A stretch of 64,000 nucleotides of DNA from Bacteroidales bacterium. Its GTDB lineage: Bacteria > Bacteroidota > Bacteroidia > Bacteroidales > UBA932. The notes under the pieces are model-generated. The model was not told where the DNA came from. It saw only the letters and a program-made list of their open reading frames with translations, and made no database searches. Positions within the stretch are counted from its first letter, which is position 1; each line of letters begins with the position of its first letter. Shown here piece after piece: positions 8,754 through 17,353 of this stretch. The stretch spans positions 62,001 through 126,000 of the forward strand of contig JAFSOA010000007.1 in the NCBI GenBank assembly GCA_017447265.1, read 5' to 3'. The translations under genes were made by a program, and so were the position numbers.

Positions 8754-9320
8754 TTATCGGGTGCTGTCGGTAAAACGGGCCATGTTCTCGGCATTGGCCT
8801 CAATGCCGCGGAGCTCGCACTTCTGGGCCGGAGTCACGGCCTTGGGGGCCACGATCCAGATGATGAGATAGAGCCAGAAGCCGAAACTGCCGGCCAGGAA
8901 CAAGGCCAGAAAGATGATGCGGACCAGGGTCACGTCAATGTCGAAATAGGCAGCCAAGCCGCTGCAAACGCCGCCGATCTTGCGGGATTCGACATCCAGA
9001 TAAAGTTTTTTGACAGGATTCATGGTTTTTTCCTCCTCCATTTTTTCGTTTTTGGTTTCTTTTTCGGGTCTGCCGTCAGGCATACCGAGCTGTGCGGTGA
9101 TCTGGTTGACCATGTCGAGACTGACGGTCTGCTGGCCGGATCCCAGATTCGTGAGAAGCAGTTCCGAGATGCGGGCTTCGATGTCGTCCATCACCTCTTG
9201 TCCCTGGTCATCCTTGAGCCGGGTACGGAACGTGCCGAGATAATCTTTGAGGCGCTCGTGGGCATCTTCATCGATGATGAAGCTCTTGCCGCCGATGCCG
9301 ATGTTCAGGGTCTTTTTCAT
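8754..9320 (-). CDS. PspC-domain membrane protein, short form
   Basis: A 188-residue relative of the 7441-8421 product. Residues 1-80 match its N-terminal helical domain (IGGKSFIIDEDAHERLKDYL, VMDDIEARISELLL, QITAQLGMP). A charged linker follows, then a single PspC domain (KKLYLDVESRKIGGVCSGLA) with one long hydrophobic stretch. The start overlaps the tolC stop by 4 nt. Having two proteins with the same N-terminal domain around one PadR gene suggests they work in one sensing circuit with the exporter; that is inference. Confidence 0.83.
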   Translation of the reverse strand: MKKTLNIGIGGKSFIIDEDAHERLKDYLGTFRTRLKDDQGQEVMDDIEARISELLLTNLGSGQQTVSLDMVNQITAQLGMPDGRPEKETKNEKMEEEKTMNPVKKLYLDVESRKIGGVCSGLAAYFDIDVTLVRIIFLALFLAGSFGFWLYLIIWIVAPKAVTPAQKCELRGIEANAENMARFTDSTR

Positions 9321-10645
9321 AATTGTATTTCTTTTCCGCGGTAGAAATCAATCAGTCCGGACTGATAGAGGGCTTCGCAGCGAGCCTGGGCCAGGTCGGA
9401 AGCCGCTTTCAGGTATTGGGTTTTCGATTCGTTGAATTCCGTGATGGTGGCCTTGCCGTTTTCATACTTGGCCTGGACGAGCGTCAGGCTCTGTGCCGCG
9501 GCCTTTTCAGCTTCAAGGCTGCTCTTGAACTTTTCGTGCGCCGCCACGGCGTTGTACCAGGCCTGCTGGATATCTTTGTAGAGTTGCTTCTTGGTCTGGT
9601 CGAGCTGTACCTGCTGTACCTGATAGCTGACCTTCGCGCTGCGCACCTGGTTACGGTTGCTCATGCGGGAGAAGATCGGGATGCTCAGCGACAGGCCCAC
9701 ATACTGGCTGAAGTTGTTGCTCAGCTGCGTGAAGAAGGCAGCATGCGGATAGCCGGAGCTGGTGTAGTAGTTAGTGCCCAGACCGCCGCTGAGCGAGAGG
9801 GTCGGCATGTAGCCGCCCTTGGCCAGGGCGATGTTGCGCTCCGCATAGGCCAGGCGGGTCTCTTCGGCCTTCACGGCGGGCTTGATGCCGATGGCTTCTT
9901 CGTAAATGGCTTCAGGGCTGGTCAGCGGCAGCTCAGGCTCCTGGTGGACGGGACTCGCCACGGTGAAGCCTTCCGGCGAAGGGAGCTCCAGCAGCTGGGT
10001 CATTTCGAGCAGGGCGATGTGCAGGTTATTGCTGGCCTGGACAGCCGTCAAGCGGCTCTGGGCCAGCGTGGCGGCCTGCCGCGCCACCTCGGCTTCCGCG
10101 GCCTTTCCGTTGTCGCGCATGGCTTCCAGCCGGATCACCTGCAGGGAGTCGATTTCGACCTGCCGCCTGGCGACGGCAAGGATCTCCTCGTTGTAGAGAA
10201 TCTGGACATAGGCCTTGGCCACGGCGACGCGGATGTCATCGCGTGCTTTTTCCAGGTCCCTGGTGGCCGCCTGGAGGTTCAGCTTGCTCAGCTCGATGTT
10301 GTTCCTGTTGCGCAGGCCGTTGAAGAGCGTCATGTCGGCACCCAGGCTCAGGCCCGTATTGGTGGTATTGGTATTGGCGTAGGTATTGTCGGCGGTCAGG
10401 CCGCGGCCGAACGAAAAGTTCTGCGAAGCGTTGGCCGAGACGCCGGGCAGCAGCCGGGCGCGTGCCGTTCCCAGATCGATCTCGCGCTGGTTCACCTGCA
10501 GGGCGCTCTTCTGCACCGTCAGGCTGTGGTCAAGCGCGTAGTTGGTGCAGTCCTGCAGCGTCCAGGGCGTTGCCTGGGGCGCTTCCTGGGCCCGGGTGGC
10601 CGTGGCGGCCAGCAGCATCAGGGTGATGACGACAAAACGTTTCAT
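9317..10645 (-). CDS. TolC-family outer-membrane efflux protein
   Basis: A 442-residue outer-membrane channel component with a cleavable signal peptide (ends ATRAQ). It has the two long helical-hairpin repeats of the family: WTLQDCTNYALDHSLTVQKS and LQVNQREIDLGTARARLLP in the first half, and a corresponding set in the second (ETRLAYAERNIALAKGGYMP). The C-terminal stretch LAQARCEALYQSGLIDFY is also typical. It closes the conduit for the adaptor and the two permeases encoded just upstream; the adaptor gene ends 3 nt before its start. Confidence 0.92.
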   Translation of the reverse strand: MKRFVVITLMLLAATATRAQEAPQATPWTLQDCTNYALDHSLTVQKSALQVNQREIDLGTARARLLPGVSANASQNFSFGRGLTADNTYANTNTTNTGLSLGADMTLFNGLRNRNNIELSKLNLQAATRDLEKARDDIRVAVAKAYVQILYNEEILAVARRQVEIDSLQVIRLEAMRDNGKAAEAEVARQAATLAQSRLTAVQASNNLHIALLEMTQLLELPSPEGFTVASPVHQEPELPLTSPEAIYEEAIGIKPAVKAEETRLAYAERNIALAKGGYMPTLSLSGGLGTNYYTSSGYPHAAFFTQLSNNFSQYVGLSLSIPIFSRMSNRNQVRSAKVSYQVQQVQLDQTKKQLYKDIQQAWYNAVAAHEKFKSSLEAEKAAAQSLTLVQAKYENGKATITEFNESKTQYLKAASDLAQARCEALYQSGLIDFYRGKEIQL

Positions 10646-10648
10646 GAC

Positions 10649-11740
10649 TTATTTCTCCTCTATGATCTGGTTGCCGCGGACCACGTCGCCTTCCTTGAGT
10701 CCGCTCTTGATTTCAATGTTGATGCCGTCGCTCACGCCCGTGGTGACCGGGGTGCGGACAAAGCCATCCGCGCCCTTCAGGTAGACGAAGGTCGAGTCGC
10801 CTTCGAATTCAAGGGCACTTTCCGACACGGCAAGCACCTGTTCCACCCGCTGCAGCACGATCTCTGCGTTCGCGCTGTAGCCGGAACGGATCTTCTGGTC
10901 CGGATCGGCCTTGACGGCGGCCTTGATTTCGAACTGGTTGGCGCCGTTGCTTTCCACGGCTTTCGGGGCGATGTATTCCAGCGTGGCGTCGAACGAGTAA
11001 TCCTGCAGGGCGCCGATCGAGATGACTACGGGCATGCCCTCGACAAGGGAGCCGACTTCGGTCTCGTCGATCTGGCCGTCGAAGATCAGGTCGTTCATGT
11101 TGGCCACGGTGGCTACGGTCGTACCGTCGTTCATGGTATTGGCCTGGATCACGGAATTGCCTACTTTCACGGGGATGTTGAGAATCAAGCCGGTAATGGT
11201 GGAACGCACCAGCGTGGAGCTTGATTTCGCGTTCGATTTCGACACGCCGTCGCGTACCACTTCGAGGGCATCCTGGGCGGCGGCCGCTTCTTCCTTGGCC
11301 TGGTTGAGTTGCTGGAGTACCTTGTCGTACTCTTCGGCGCTCACCAGGTTCTTTTCATAGAGTGCCTTTTCGCGGTCGAAGTTGGTCTGGGCCTGTTTGA
11401 GGTTGATTTCGGCCAGGCGCACGCGGCTCTGGGCGGCACTCAGGGTGTTCATGTCGGGGATGACCGTCAGCTTGGCGATGACTTCGCCGCGTTCCACCTG
11501 CTGGCCGGCCTCCTTGTAGAGTTCGGCGATGATGCCGTTGATCTGCGGTTTGATGTTCACCTCGTTGCGCGGCTCGATCTTGCCGGTCACCACAGTGGTG
11601 CGCTGGATGTCAGCCTTCTCCACAGTCAGTTCATGATAGGACACTTCCTTCGGTTTGGATTTGACGAAGAGGAAGAGGAAGGTGCCCAGGAAAACGATGG
11701 CAATCAGGGCAACCACAATGTACTTCAAGACTTTTTTCAT
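10649..11740 (-). CDS. Periplasmic adaptor (MacA/HlyD type)
   Basis: A 363-residue adaptor that links inner-membrane exporter to TolC. It starts with a membrane anchor (residues about 8-25), then a lipoyl-like half (VVTGKIEPRNEVNIKPQING), a long helical hairpin (about 95-165, RVRLAEINLKQAQTNFDREK), the second lipoyl half (STITGLILNIPVKVGNSVIQ), a beta-barrel domain and a membrane-proximal domain. Unlike the RND adaptor at 55.3 kb it has a membrane anchor and not a lipobox. A 50-nt gap separates it from the permease gene. Confidence 0.92.
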   Translation of the reverse strand: MKKVLKYIVVALIAIVFLGTFLFLFVKSKPKEVSYHELTVEKADIQRTTVVTGKIEPRNEVNIKPQINGIIAELYKEAGQQVERGEVIAKLTVIPDMNTLSAAQSRVRLAEINLKQAQTNFDREKALYEKNLVSAEEYDKVLQQLNQAKEEAAAAQDALEVVRDGVSKSNAKSSSTLVRSTITGLILNIPVKVGNSVIQANTMNDGTTVATVANMNDLIFDGQIDETEVGSLVEGMPVVISIGALQDYSFDATLEYIAPKAVESNGANQFEIKAAVKADPDQKIRSGYSANAEIVLQRVEQVLAVSESALEFEGDSTFVYLKGADGFVRTPVTTGVSDGINIEIKSGLKEGDVVRGNQIIEEK

Positions 11741-11791
11741 ATTATTATCTTTATATTTATTCGTTTACTATCATCTATTCATTTTCTGTCG

Positions 11792-13027
11792 TCATTCATC
11801 CCGCATCGCATCGACCGGCTTGATCTTCATGGCGCGCAGGGCAGGAGCCAGGCCGGCCAGCACACCCAGCACGCTGAGCAGAAGAGCCGCCAGGATAGCC
11901 GTCCAGAAATGGATTTGGAAGAAGGGTTTATGGGCGATCGCTTCCACCACGTTGAGAATCAGCACCGAGAAAACGATGCCTGCACTGCCCGCCGCGAGCG
12001 TGAGCGTGACGCTCTCCCAGATGATCTGCGAGAGAATGTCGCCCGGCACGGCCCCGATGGCCCGGCGGATGCCGATCTCCACGGTCCGCTCGCGTACCGT
12101 CACCATCATGATGTTGCTCACGCCCACTGCACCAGCCAGCAGCGTGCCGATGCCCACCAGCCAGATCAGGAAGTTCACGCCGCGGAACAAGTTGTCCACG
12201 ATGGAGAAGATCTGTTCCGTATTGAGTATCATCAGCGCCTGGTCGTCCGTCGGATCAAACAGGTGCTCGCGGGCCATGATGCTGCGGACACGCGGTTCCA
12301 GCGGCTTCATCTTGATGCCGTTCCTGCCCGTCATGCAGATCAGGTCCACGTTCTGGCCCCGTTTGTACAACTTGGCAGCTACGGAGAAGGGGATCATCAC
12401 CGAATTGTCGGAACTGCCGTTGATGCTCAGGTTGCCGCTGGAAAAGTCCACGCCGATTACCTGCAGGAATACAGATCCGACCCGGATGAATTCTCCGCAA
12501 GGGTCGCCGCCCTCCGGGAAGAGGTCGTTGTAGATGCGCTTGCCGATGACGCAGACCTTGCGCTCCTGCTCCACGTCCACGTCGCTGATGGTGCGGCCGT
12601 ACTTGATGAGCGGCTGCTCGATCTTGCAGTAGTCGCCGGAGATGCCTTTGACACCGGGATTGGTGCTGTTCCCTTTATAATAAGCCGTCTGGCCCCAGTT
12701 GCTCACGATGGGAGCCACGACGTCGAGTTCGGGCATCAGGACCTTCAGCCGTTCCACATCCCGGCGGGTCAGCTGCCAGTAGCGACCTTCCTTCATGCCC
12801 TTGTAGGGCTTTGAAGTGTTCGACGAGATCATCACCATCGTATTGGAAGCGAAGCCCTCGAAGTTTTCAGAAAGCATGTGCTTGAGGCCGTTGCCGCCGC
12901 CCACCAGGAACAGCAGCATGAACAGTCCCCAGAAGATGCCGAAACCGGTCAGGATCGTACGGCGCTTGTTGCGGAACAGCGAATCGATGATCTCGCGCAG
13001 GGTATCAAAGTCAAAATAGTGTCTCAT
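11792..13027 (-). CDS. MacB-type ABC transporter permease (second of two)
   Basis: A 411-residue FtsX-superfamily permease: one N-terminal membrane helix (RRTILTGFGIFWGLFMLLFL), a periplasmic MacB_PCD domain of about 220 residues, then three helices in the FtsX block. The final tail PALRAMKIKPVDAMRDE is a hallmark of MacB-type subunits. It shares its N-terminal pattern (GNGL, EFASNTM, TSKPY.G.K.GR) with the next permease, so the pair arose by duplication and probably forms a heterodimer. One nt separates the two genes. Confidence 0.92.
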   Translation of the reverse strand: MRHYFDFDTLREIIDSLFRNKRRTILTGFGIFWGLFMLLFLVGGGNGLKHMLSENFEGFASNTMVMISSNTSKPYKGMKEGRYWQLTRRDVERLKVLMPELDVVAPIVSNWGQTAYYKGNSTNPGVKGISGDYCKIEQPLIKYGRTISDVDVEQERKVCVIGKRIYNDLFPEGGDPCGEFIRVGSVFLQVIGVDFSSGNLSINGSSDNSVMIPFSVAAKLYKRGQNVDLICMTGRNGIKMKPLEPRVRSIMAREHLFDPTDDQALMILNTEQIFSIVDNLFRGVNFLIWLVGIGTLLAGAVGVSNIMMVTVRERTVEIGIRRAIGAVPGDILSQIIWESVTLTLAAGSAGIVFSVLILNVVEAIAHKPFFQIHFWTAILAALLLSVLGVLAGLAPALRAMKIKPVDAMRDE

Positions 13028-13028
13028 C

Positions 13029-14300
13029 TTACTCGGCCCTCAATGCTTCAATGGGTTTGACTTTGGCTGCTTGCATGGCAGGGAAGATACCCGCGATGGT
13101 ACCGGCCACGATCAGCACGACCGTCGCGCCGATGGCCGTGCTCAGGCCGACCGTCGGGTTGTCGAGCATCTTTATGCTCTGCCCGAATATTTCCATTTTT
13201 GACTGCCCGACCGTCATGTCGAGGATCTGACAGGCAATCATCCCCAGCAGCATGCCGATGTAGCCGAAAAAGGCGGTGATCAGGACGCTTTCCGTCACGA
13301 TCAGTTTCAGGATGCTGCCGGGACGGGCGCCGATCGCCTTGCGGATGCCGAACTCATGGGTGCGTTCCTTGACGGTGATCAGCATGATGTTGCTCACGCC
13401 CACGATGCCGCTGACCAGGGTGAAGAGGCCGATGATCCAGAGTGCCGTAAGCAGGATGCTTCTGCCTTTGTTCATCTGCAGGTTCTGCTTGAAGCGGTTC
13501 CAGATCCAGACGGCGCGCCGGTCGTCGGGGGCGGCACGGTGGGCCGCGTTGAGCGTCGTGCGGACCTCGTTTTCAAAAACATCGCTTTCGGCCTCGTTCG
13601 TCAATCCATGGAACGACATGGTGATGGCATCCACGTTTTCGTTCAGGCCGAAAATGGACTTGATGGTAGTATACGGTACGTAAAGGTCGCGGTCATCCTC
13701 GTTCTCCATGCCATGGCGGACACCGACGATGGTGAACGACAGGTTGCCCACCTTGACTTTCTGCCCCAGCAGCCGGTCGAAGTCCGTTCCGCCGGAGAGG
13801 AAGTTCTTGGCGTGCAGATGGGTGATGATGATGGCCTTTCTCTTTTCTTTGATGTCTTTGTCGTTGATGAAACGTCCGGCATCCATCTTGACGCGGTTCA
13901 TTTCGATGTCGCCCGGAAAGGTGCCGTTGAGCGTGACGTTGGTGAAGTAGCGGCGGCCGTAGGTCATCGTGTATCCGCCCTTGCTGACAGAACTCGACAC
14001 CAGGTCGATGCGGTCGGACAGGGGTCCTGTCTTCAGCAGGTCGACGTCATGGTCCGTGAGCGAGATGCGGCGGCCCTGTTTGAGGCCGTCGTACGGCTTG
14101 GACGTGTATCCGCCGCCCACCATCATCGTGTTGGAGGCAAATTCTTCACCGTCGTTCATGAAGGCGTTCATCAGGCCATTGCCGGCACCCAGCAGCACGA
14201 TCAGCATGAAGATGCCCCATGCGACAGCCAGACCGGTCAGGCAGGTCCTCACCTTGTTGCGGCGGACGGATTCCCAGATTTCTATGAACAGATCGTGCAT
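13029..14300 (-). CDS. MacB-type ABC transporter permease (first of two)
   Basis: A 423-residue paralogue of the 11792-13027 permease with the same plan: N-terminal helix (VRTCLTGLAVAWGIFMLIVL), a periplasmic domain, FtsX-type helices (SGIVGVSNIMLITVKERTHE), and the closing motif AAKVKPIEALRAE. It starts 6 nt after the ATPase gene ends. With the ATPase, adaptor and TolC proteins it completes an exporter of the MacAB-TolC kind; possible cargoes in this family are small peptides, macrolides or glycolipids, and the sequence does not decide between them. Confidence 0.92.
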   Translation of the reverse strand: MHDLFIEIWESVRRNKVRTCLTGLAVAWGIFMLIVLLGAGNGLMNAFMNDGEEFASNTMMVGGGYTSKPYDGLKQGRRISLTDHDVDLLKTGPLSDRIDLVSSSVSKGGYTMTYGRRYFTNVTLNGTFPGDIEMNRVKMDAGRFINDKDIKEKRKAIIITHLHAKNFLSGGTDFDRLLGQKVKVGNLSFTIVGVRHGMENEDDRDLYVPYTTIKSIFGLNENVDAITMSFHGLTNEAESDVFENEVRTTLNAAHRAAPDDRRAVWIWNRFKQNLQMNKGRSILLTALWIIGLFTLVSGIVGVSNIMLITVKERTHEFGIRKAIGARPGSILKLIVTESVLITAFFGYIGMLLGMIACQILDMTVGQSKMEIFGQSIKMLDNPTVGLSTAIGATVVLIVAGTIAGIFPAMQAAKVKPIEALRAE

Positions 14301-14306
14301 GGTGGG

Positions 14307-15029
14307 TTATTTCATGATGGTGGTGGTGCCGAACACCGAACTGTGGTGCTGACGGTTGTCTTCGGTGCGCTCGATCAGGCCGTCCTTGATGTGGACGATC
14401 TTGTCGGCACAGTTGGCCACGCCGCTTTCGTGGGTCACCACGATGATCGTGACACCGTCTTCGCGGTTGAGCTTCGTCAGGAGCTCCATCACTTCGACAG
14501 AGGTCTTCGAATCGAGAGCGCCGGTCGGCTCATCGGCCAGGATGATTTCCGGACGGGTGATCAGGGCGCGGGCGATGGCTACACGCTGTTTCTGGCCGCC
14601 CGACATCTCGTTGGGATAGTGGGAAGCCCAGTCTGTGAGGCCCATCTTCTCCAGGTAGCTCATCGCGATCTCATGGCGGCGGTGACGGTTCATGCCCTGG
14701 TAAAAGAGCGGCAGCTCCACATTCTCGACGGCCGTCTTGAAGCCGATGAGATTGAAGCTCTGGAACACGAAGCCAATCATCTGGTTGCGGTAGGTGGCAC
14801 TTTCGCGTTCGCTCAGGTTTTTAATAAGGTGTCCGGCCAGATGGTACTCGCCCTCGTCGTAGTTGTCGAGGATGCCGAGGATGTTGAGCAAGGTCGACTT
14901 GCCGGAGCCGGAAGCGCCCATGATCGACACGAACTCGCCTTTCTCGATGGTCAGGTCAACTCCCTTGAGCACGTGCAACGGCTGTCCGTTGTCGTAGGTC
15001 TTGTGGATATTATTCAGTTCGATTAACAT
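14307..15029 (-). CDS. MacB/LolD-type ABC transporter ATPase
   Basis: The 240-residue ATPase of the exporter. It contains Walker A (GASGSGKST, about residues 39-47), a Q-loop (FVFQSFNLIG), signature MSGGQKQR, Walker B (EIILADEPTGALD) and the H-loop (VTHES). A C-terminal extension of about 20 residues is histidine- and threonine-rich. It is the first gene of an eight-gene minus-strand operon that runs to 7441. The leader upstream holds a 12-bp hairpin and the promoter with a palindromic operator candidate. Confidence 0.95.
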   Translation of the reverse strand: MLIELNNIHKTYDNGQPLHVLKGVDLTIEKGEFVSIMGASGSGKSTLLNILGILDNYDEGEYHLAGHLIKNLSERESATYRNQMIGFVFQSFNLIGFKTAVENVELPLFYQGMNRHRRHEIAMSYLEKMGLTDWASHYPNEMSGGQKQRVAIARALITRPEIILADEPTGALDSKTSVEVMELLTKLNREDGVTIIVVTHESGVANCADKIVHIKDGLIERTEDNRQHHSSVFGTTTIMK

Positions 15030-15047
15030 ACGCTGTTTTTCTCATCT

Positions 15048-15078
15048 ATGGGCGTCGCAGAAGGATTGCGACGCCCAT
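15048..15078 (-). repeat. Perfect 12-bp hairpin in the exporter operon leader
   Basis: ATGGGCGTCGCA (15048-15059) is exactly complementary to 15067-15078, with a 7-nt loop. It ends 18 nt before the ATPase start codon on the minus strand, inside the expected 5' leader. There is no T-run on the minus-strand side, so it is not a plain terminator. Confidence 0.7.
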
Positions 15079-15116
15079 TTCATAACCAATTCTTTAATCG
15101 TCTTCGTTTGACGATG

Positions 15117-15158
15117 CAAAGATATATAAAAAATTTAGTACCTTGTATCACAAAGTAC
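15117..15158 (-). promoter_or_regulatory. Exporter operon promoter with candidate PadR operator
   Basis: On the minus strand, TATCTTTG (15124-15117) is a good -7 element. Upstream of it GTACCTTGT (15138-15146) and ACAAAGTAC (15150-15158) form an imperfect palindrome (8 of 9 positions pair, 3-nt centre), placed over the -33 region. A dyad with GTAC ends is a reasonable target for the PadR protein encoded in the same operon; binding is inferred. Confidence 0.55.
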
Positions 15159-15256
15159 CAAAAATTTTAAAATATTTTTATTTCTTCAGTACTTGAGCCT
15201 CCCTTCTCCAGACCCGAACATGATCCAGACCCTGGCCAGAGACCCGGAAAGCACTG

Positions 15257-17347
15257 TCAGAATAAAACTCTGTATGAAATATACGGCAGCACCGGAATGA
15301 GAGAGATTGTTTCCCACTGTTCTAATTCAGCATTATATCTAAGCATGAACGGATTATGCCTGTTCAAGATATTATAGACACCTATATTCACTTCATGTTT
15401 CACAGCCTTGCCAGCTATTGCAAGATGGACGCCGCCATCCCAACGAATGTATGCCGGCAGCTGGTAATTGTTCAACGATGATATCAGCGGCAGACGGACA
15501 CCGTCTTTCTCTCCGATAAACCAGCCCGTAAGACTTCCGTCCTGCAATGTATCCCAACTTCCGCTCTGGTAAGTAAACTGCGACGAGATATCCAGCGAAA
15601 AAGACGCTCTTTGCAGGACTTTCCAATCCGCTGCAAGATGAGCAATGTGCCGCCGGTCATATTTTGCGGGAAAACGTCGCCCTTCATTCAAGTCCGGGAA
15701 AAACCGGTCGGATTTCGACCATGTGTAGGATGCACGCCATGACAGAACAGGCCCCTCCTTTTCATACAGGAATTCCAGCCCATATGAGGTTCCTTCTCCA
15801 ACATTGATGTTGTCATGCCATCCCGCCCGGGAAACGGCGTTAAAGAAATCGGTCGCTTTCCCATAGTACACCAGATTGCGCATTTTTTTATAAAAGGCTC
15901 CTGCGCGAAAGAGATGCTGTCCAAGATTGCCGTATGCACCCATATAGCCCTGAAGTGCCCGCTCCGGGGGAAGAGTCGCATCCGAGGAAACAATCATGTC
16001 GAGCGACCATCCCAAAGGGATTCCCTCCAGCGTATGATAATATTGCGTCAAGGCATCTACCGTCACTTCCAATCCGGCTTTCCGGATGAAGTTCCAGCGC
16101 AAAAGCAGACTTCCTTCAGGATGGAACATCCAACCTTTGTCTGTACGGCCGCCCAGACCATAGGCAAACGCATTCCCTCGGAAAGCAAATCGGGCCAGAA
16201 AAAGATCAGGAATGCTGTACTCCCACTGACCATGCAGGGTTGCCAGCAACGTGCCGGAACGGGTATCCAAAAGAGATGAACGTCCTTCTTCGCCCATTAC
16301 GCTTGATGCCGCCGGATTGAAAAGCGCACCACGAACTTTGATGCCAAATTGCAGATTGGAGCGCAGGCCCGTTTCAATGGTTGCTGACCCTGAAACTGTC
16401 AACTCATCAATGACACTCCGCATCAGAAAATCATTGAGCGCACCTTCAAATAGCGTCTTTTGCCGCTGACTGCCGACATGGTGATTGAAAGACATGTCTG
16501 CATGTAGCGTCTTCAAACATGAAATACTCCTGTTGTTCCAGGAAAGATTCGCCAGTAAATTGCTCCATCCGAGAACATCCGAAGAGGTTTCATTCATGGT
16601 AAAAGCATAACGATCCTGACTGCCGAAAAAAGACAGGGACAGATCGTTATCAACGTCTTTTCTCCATGTCAATTTGCCGTAGGCATCTCCTGCTAATGCC
16701 CCAAAATCATCGAGCAACAACTGGTTCTGTTTAATCATAGGCTTCACTGCCTTATACACAAGGCCGATTGGAGAAACCCGGATTACCGCCTGTGCCGATG
16801 CGCTTCCCTTCACAATGGGCGCACTGATCCAGCCGCCGAGCAAGAACGGATTCGCCGAAAAAGCCGCTTCCGTCCTGCCAAAGTTTCCATCCTTGGAAAC
16901 CAGCCGTATATGAGATGCCGTGAAGTTGCCGTCTTCCGAAGGAAATCCTCCGGCGAGGAAAACCGTCTCCGCAACGACGTCTTCCGGAATGATCGTTGTC
17001 AGTCCCAGCAAATGACTGACACCATAGATTGGCATGCCATCCAGTGTCATCAGATTGGATCCCATGTTTCCTCCTCTGACATAAATGGCGGATCCGCCTT
17101 CTCCTCCCGTTGATACGCCTGGCAGTGTCTGAATATATTTCACGGCATCTCCTTCGCCTAACAACGAAGTGACCTGCCTCGTTTTAACAGGTATCAGAGC
17201 ATATCCTTCGGAGTACAAACCAACATTGCGGCGAGCTTCCTTTACGGCCGCCTGCAGCGTATCCCGGATCTCGCGGTCCTGATATTGCGCAAAAATCAAA
17301 ACCGTATCCGTCAAAAGCAGAATCAACGATAGCAGAATTTTTCGCAT
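15257..17347 (-). CDS. TonB-dependent receptor, short form
   Basis: A 696-residue outer-membrane receptor with a signal peptide. The plug domain is clear (YIQTLPGVSTGGEGGSAIYV, then RGGNMGSNLMTLDGMPIYG). The remaining 530 residues have the alternating pattern of a 22-strand barrel and end in an aromatic-rich strand (ISYRVLF). It lacks the N-terminal carboxypeptidase-like domain that most receptors paired with DUF4249 proteins carry: only about 50 residues precede the plug. Base composition is visibly more A/T-rich than the surroundings, as is its partner's, which suggests a separate origin. The partner gene ends 6 nt upstream. Confidence 0.88.
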   Translation of the reverse strand: MRKILLSLILLLTDTVLIFAQYQDREIRDTLQAAVKEARRNVGLYSEGYALIPVKTRQVTSLLGEGDAVKYIQTLPGVSTGGEGGSAIYVRGGNMGSNLMTLDGMPIYGVSHLLGLTTIIPEDVVAETVFLAGGFPSEDGNFTASHIRLVSKDGNFGRTEAAFSANPFLLGGWISAPIVKGSASAQAVIRVSPIGLVYKAVKPMIKQNQLLLDDFGALAGDAYGKLTWRKDVDNDLSLSFFGSQDRYAFTMNETSSDVLGWSNLLANLSWNNRSISCLKTLHADMSFNHHVGSQRQKTLFEGALNDFLMRSVIDELTVSGSATIETGLRSNLQFGIKVRGALFNPAASSVMGEEGRSSLLDTRSGTLLATLHGQWEYSIPDLFLARFAFRGNAFAYGLGGRTDKGWMFHPEGSLLLRWNFIRKAGLEVTVDALTQYYHTLEGIPLGWSLDMIVSSDATLPPERALQGYMGAYGNLGQHLFRAGAFYKKMRNLVYYGKATDFFNAVSRAGWHDNINVGEGTSYGLEFLYEKEGPVLSWRASYTWSKSDRFFPDLNEGRRFPAKYDRRHIAHLAADWKVLQRASFSLDISSQFTYQSGSWDTLQDGSLTGWFIGEKDGVRLPLISSLNNYQLPAYIRWDGGVHLAIAGKAVKHEVNIGVYNILNRHNPFMLRYNAELEQWETISLIPVLPYISYRVLF

Positions 17348-17353
17348 AGGCCA

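Noticed and set aside
15048..15078. Intrinsic terminator
   Set aside because: No T-run follows on the minus strand, nothing ends there on the plus strand, and it lies within the leader of an operon.
15030..15256. Small gene or riboswitch in the exporter upstream region
   Set aside because: I found the promoter, dyad and hairpin but no supported reading frame and no known riboswitch pattern.
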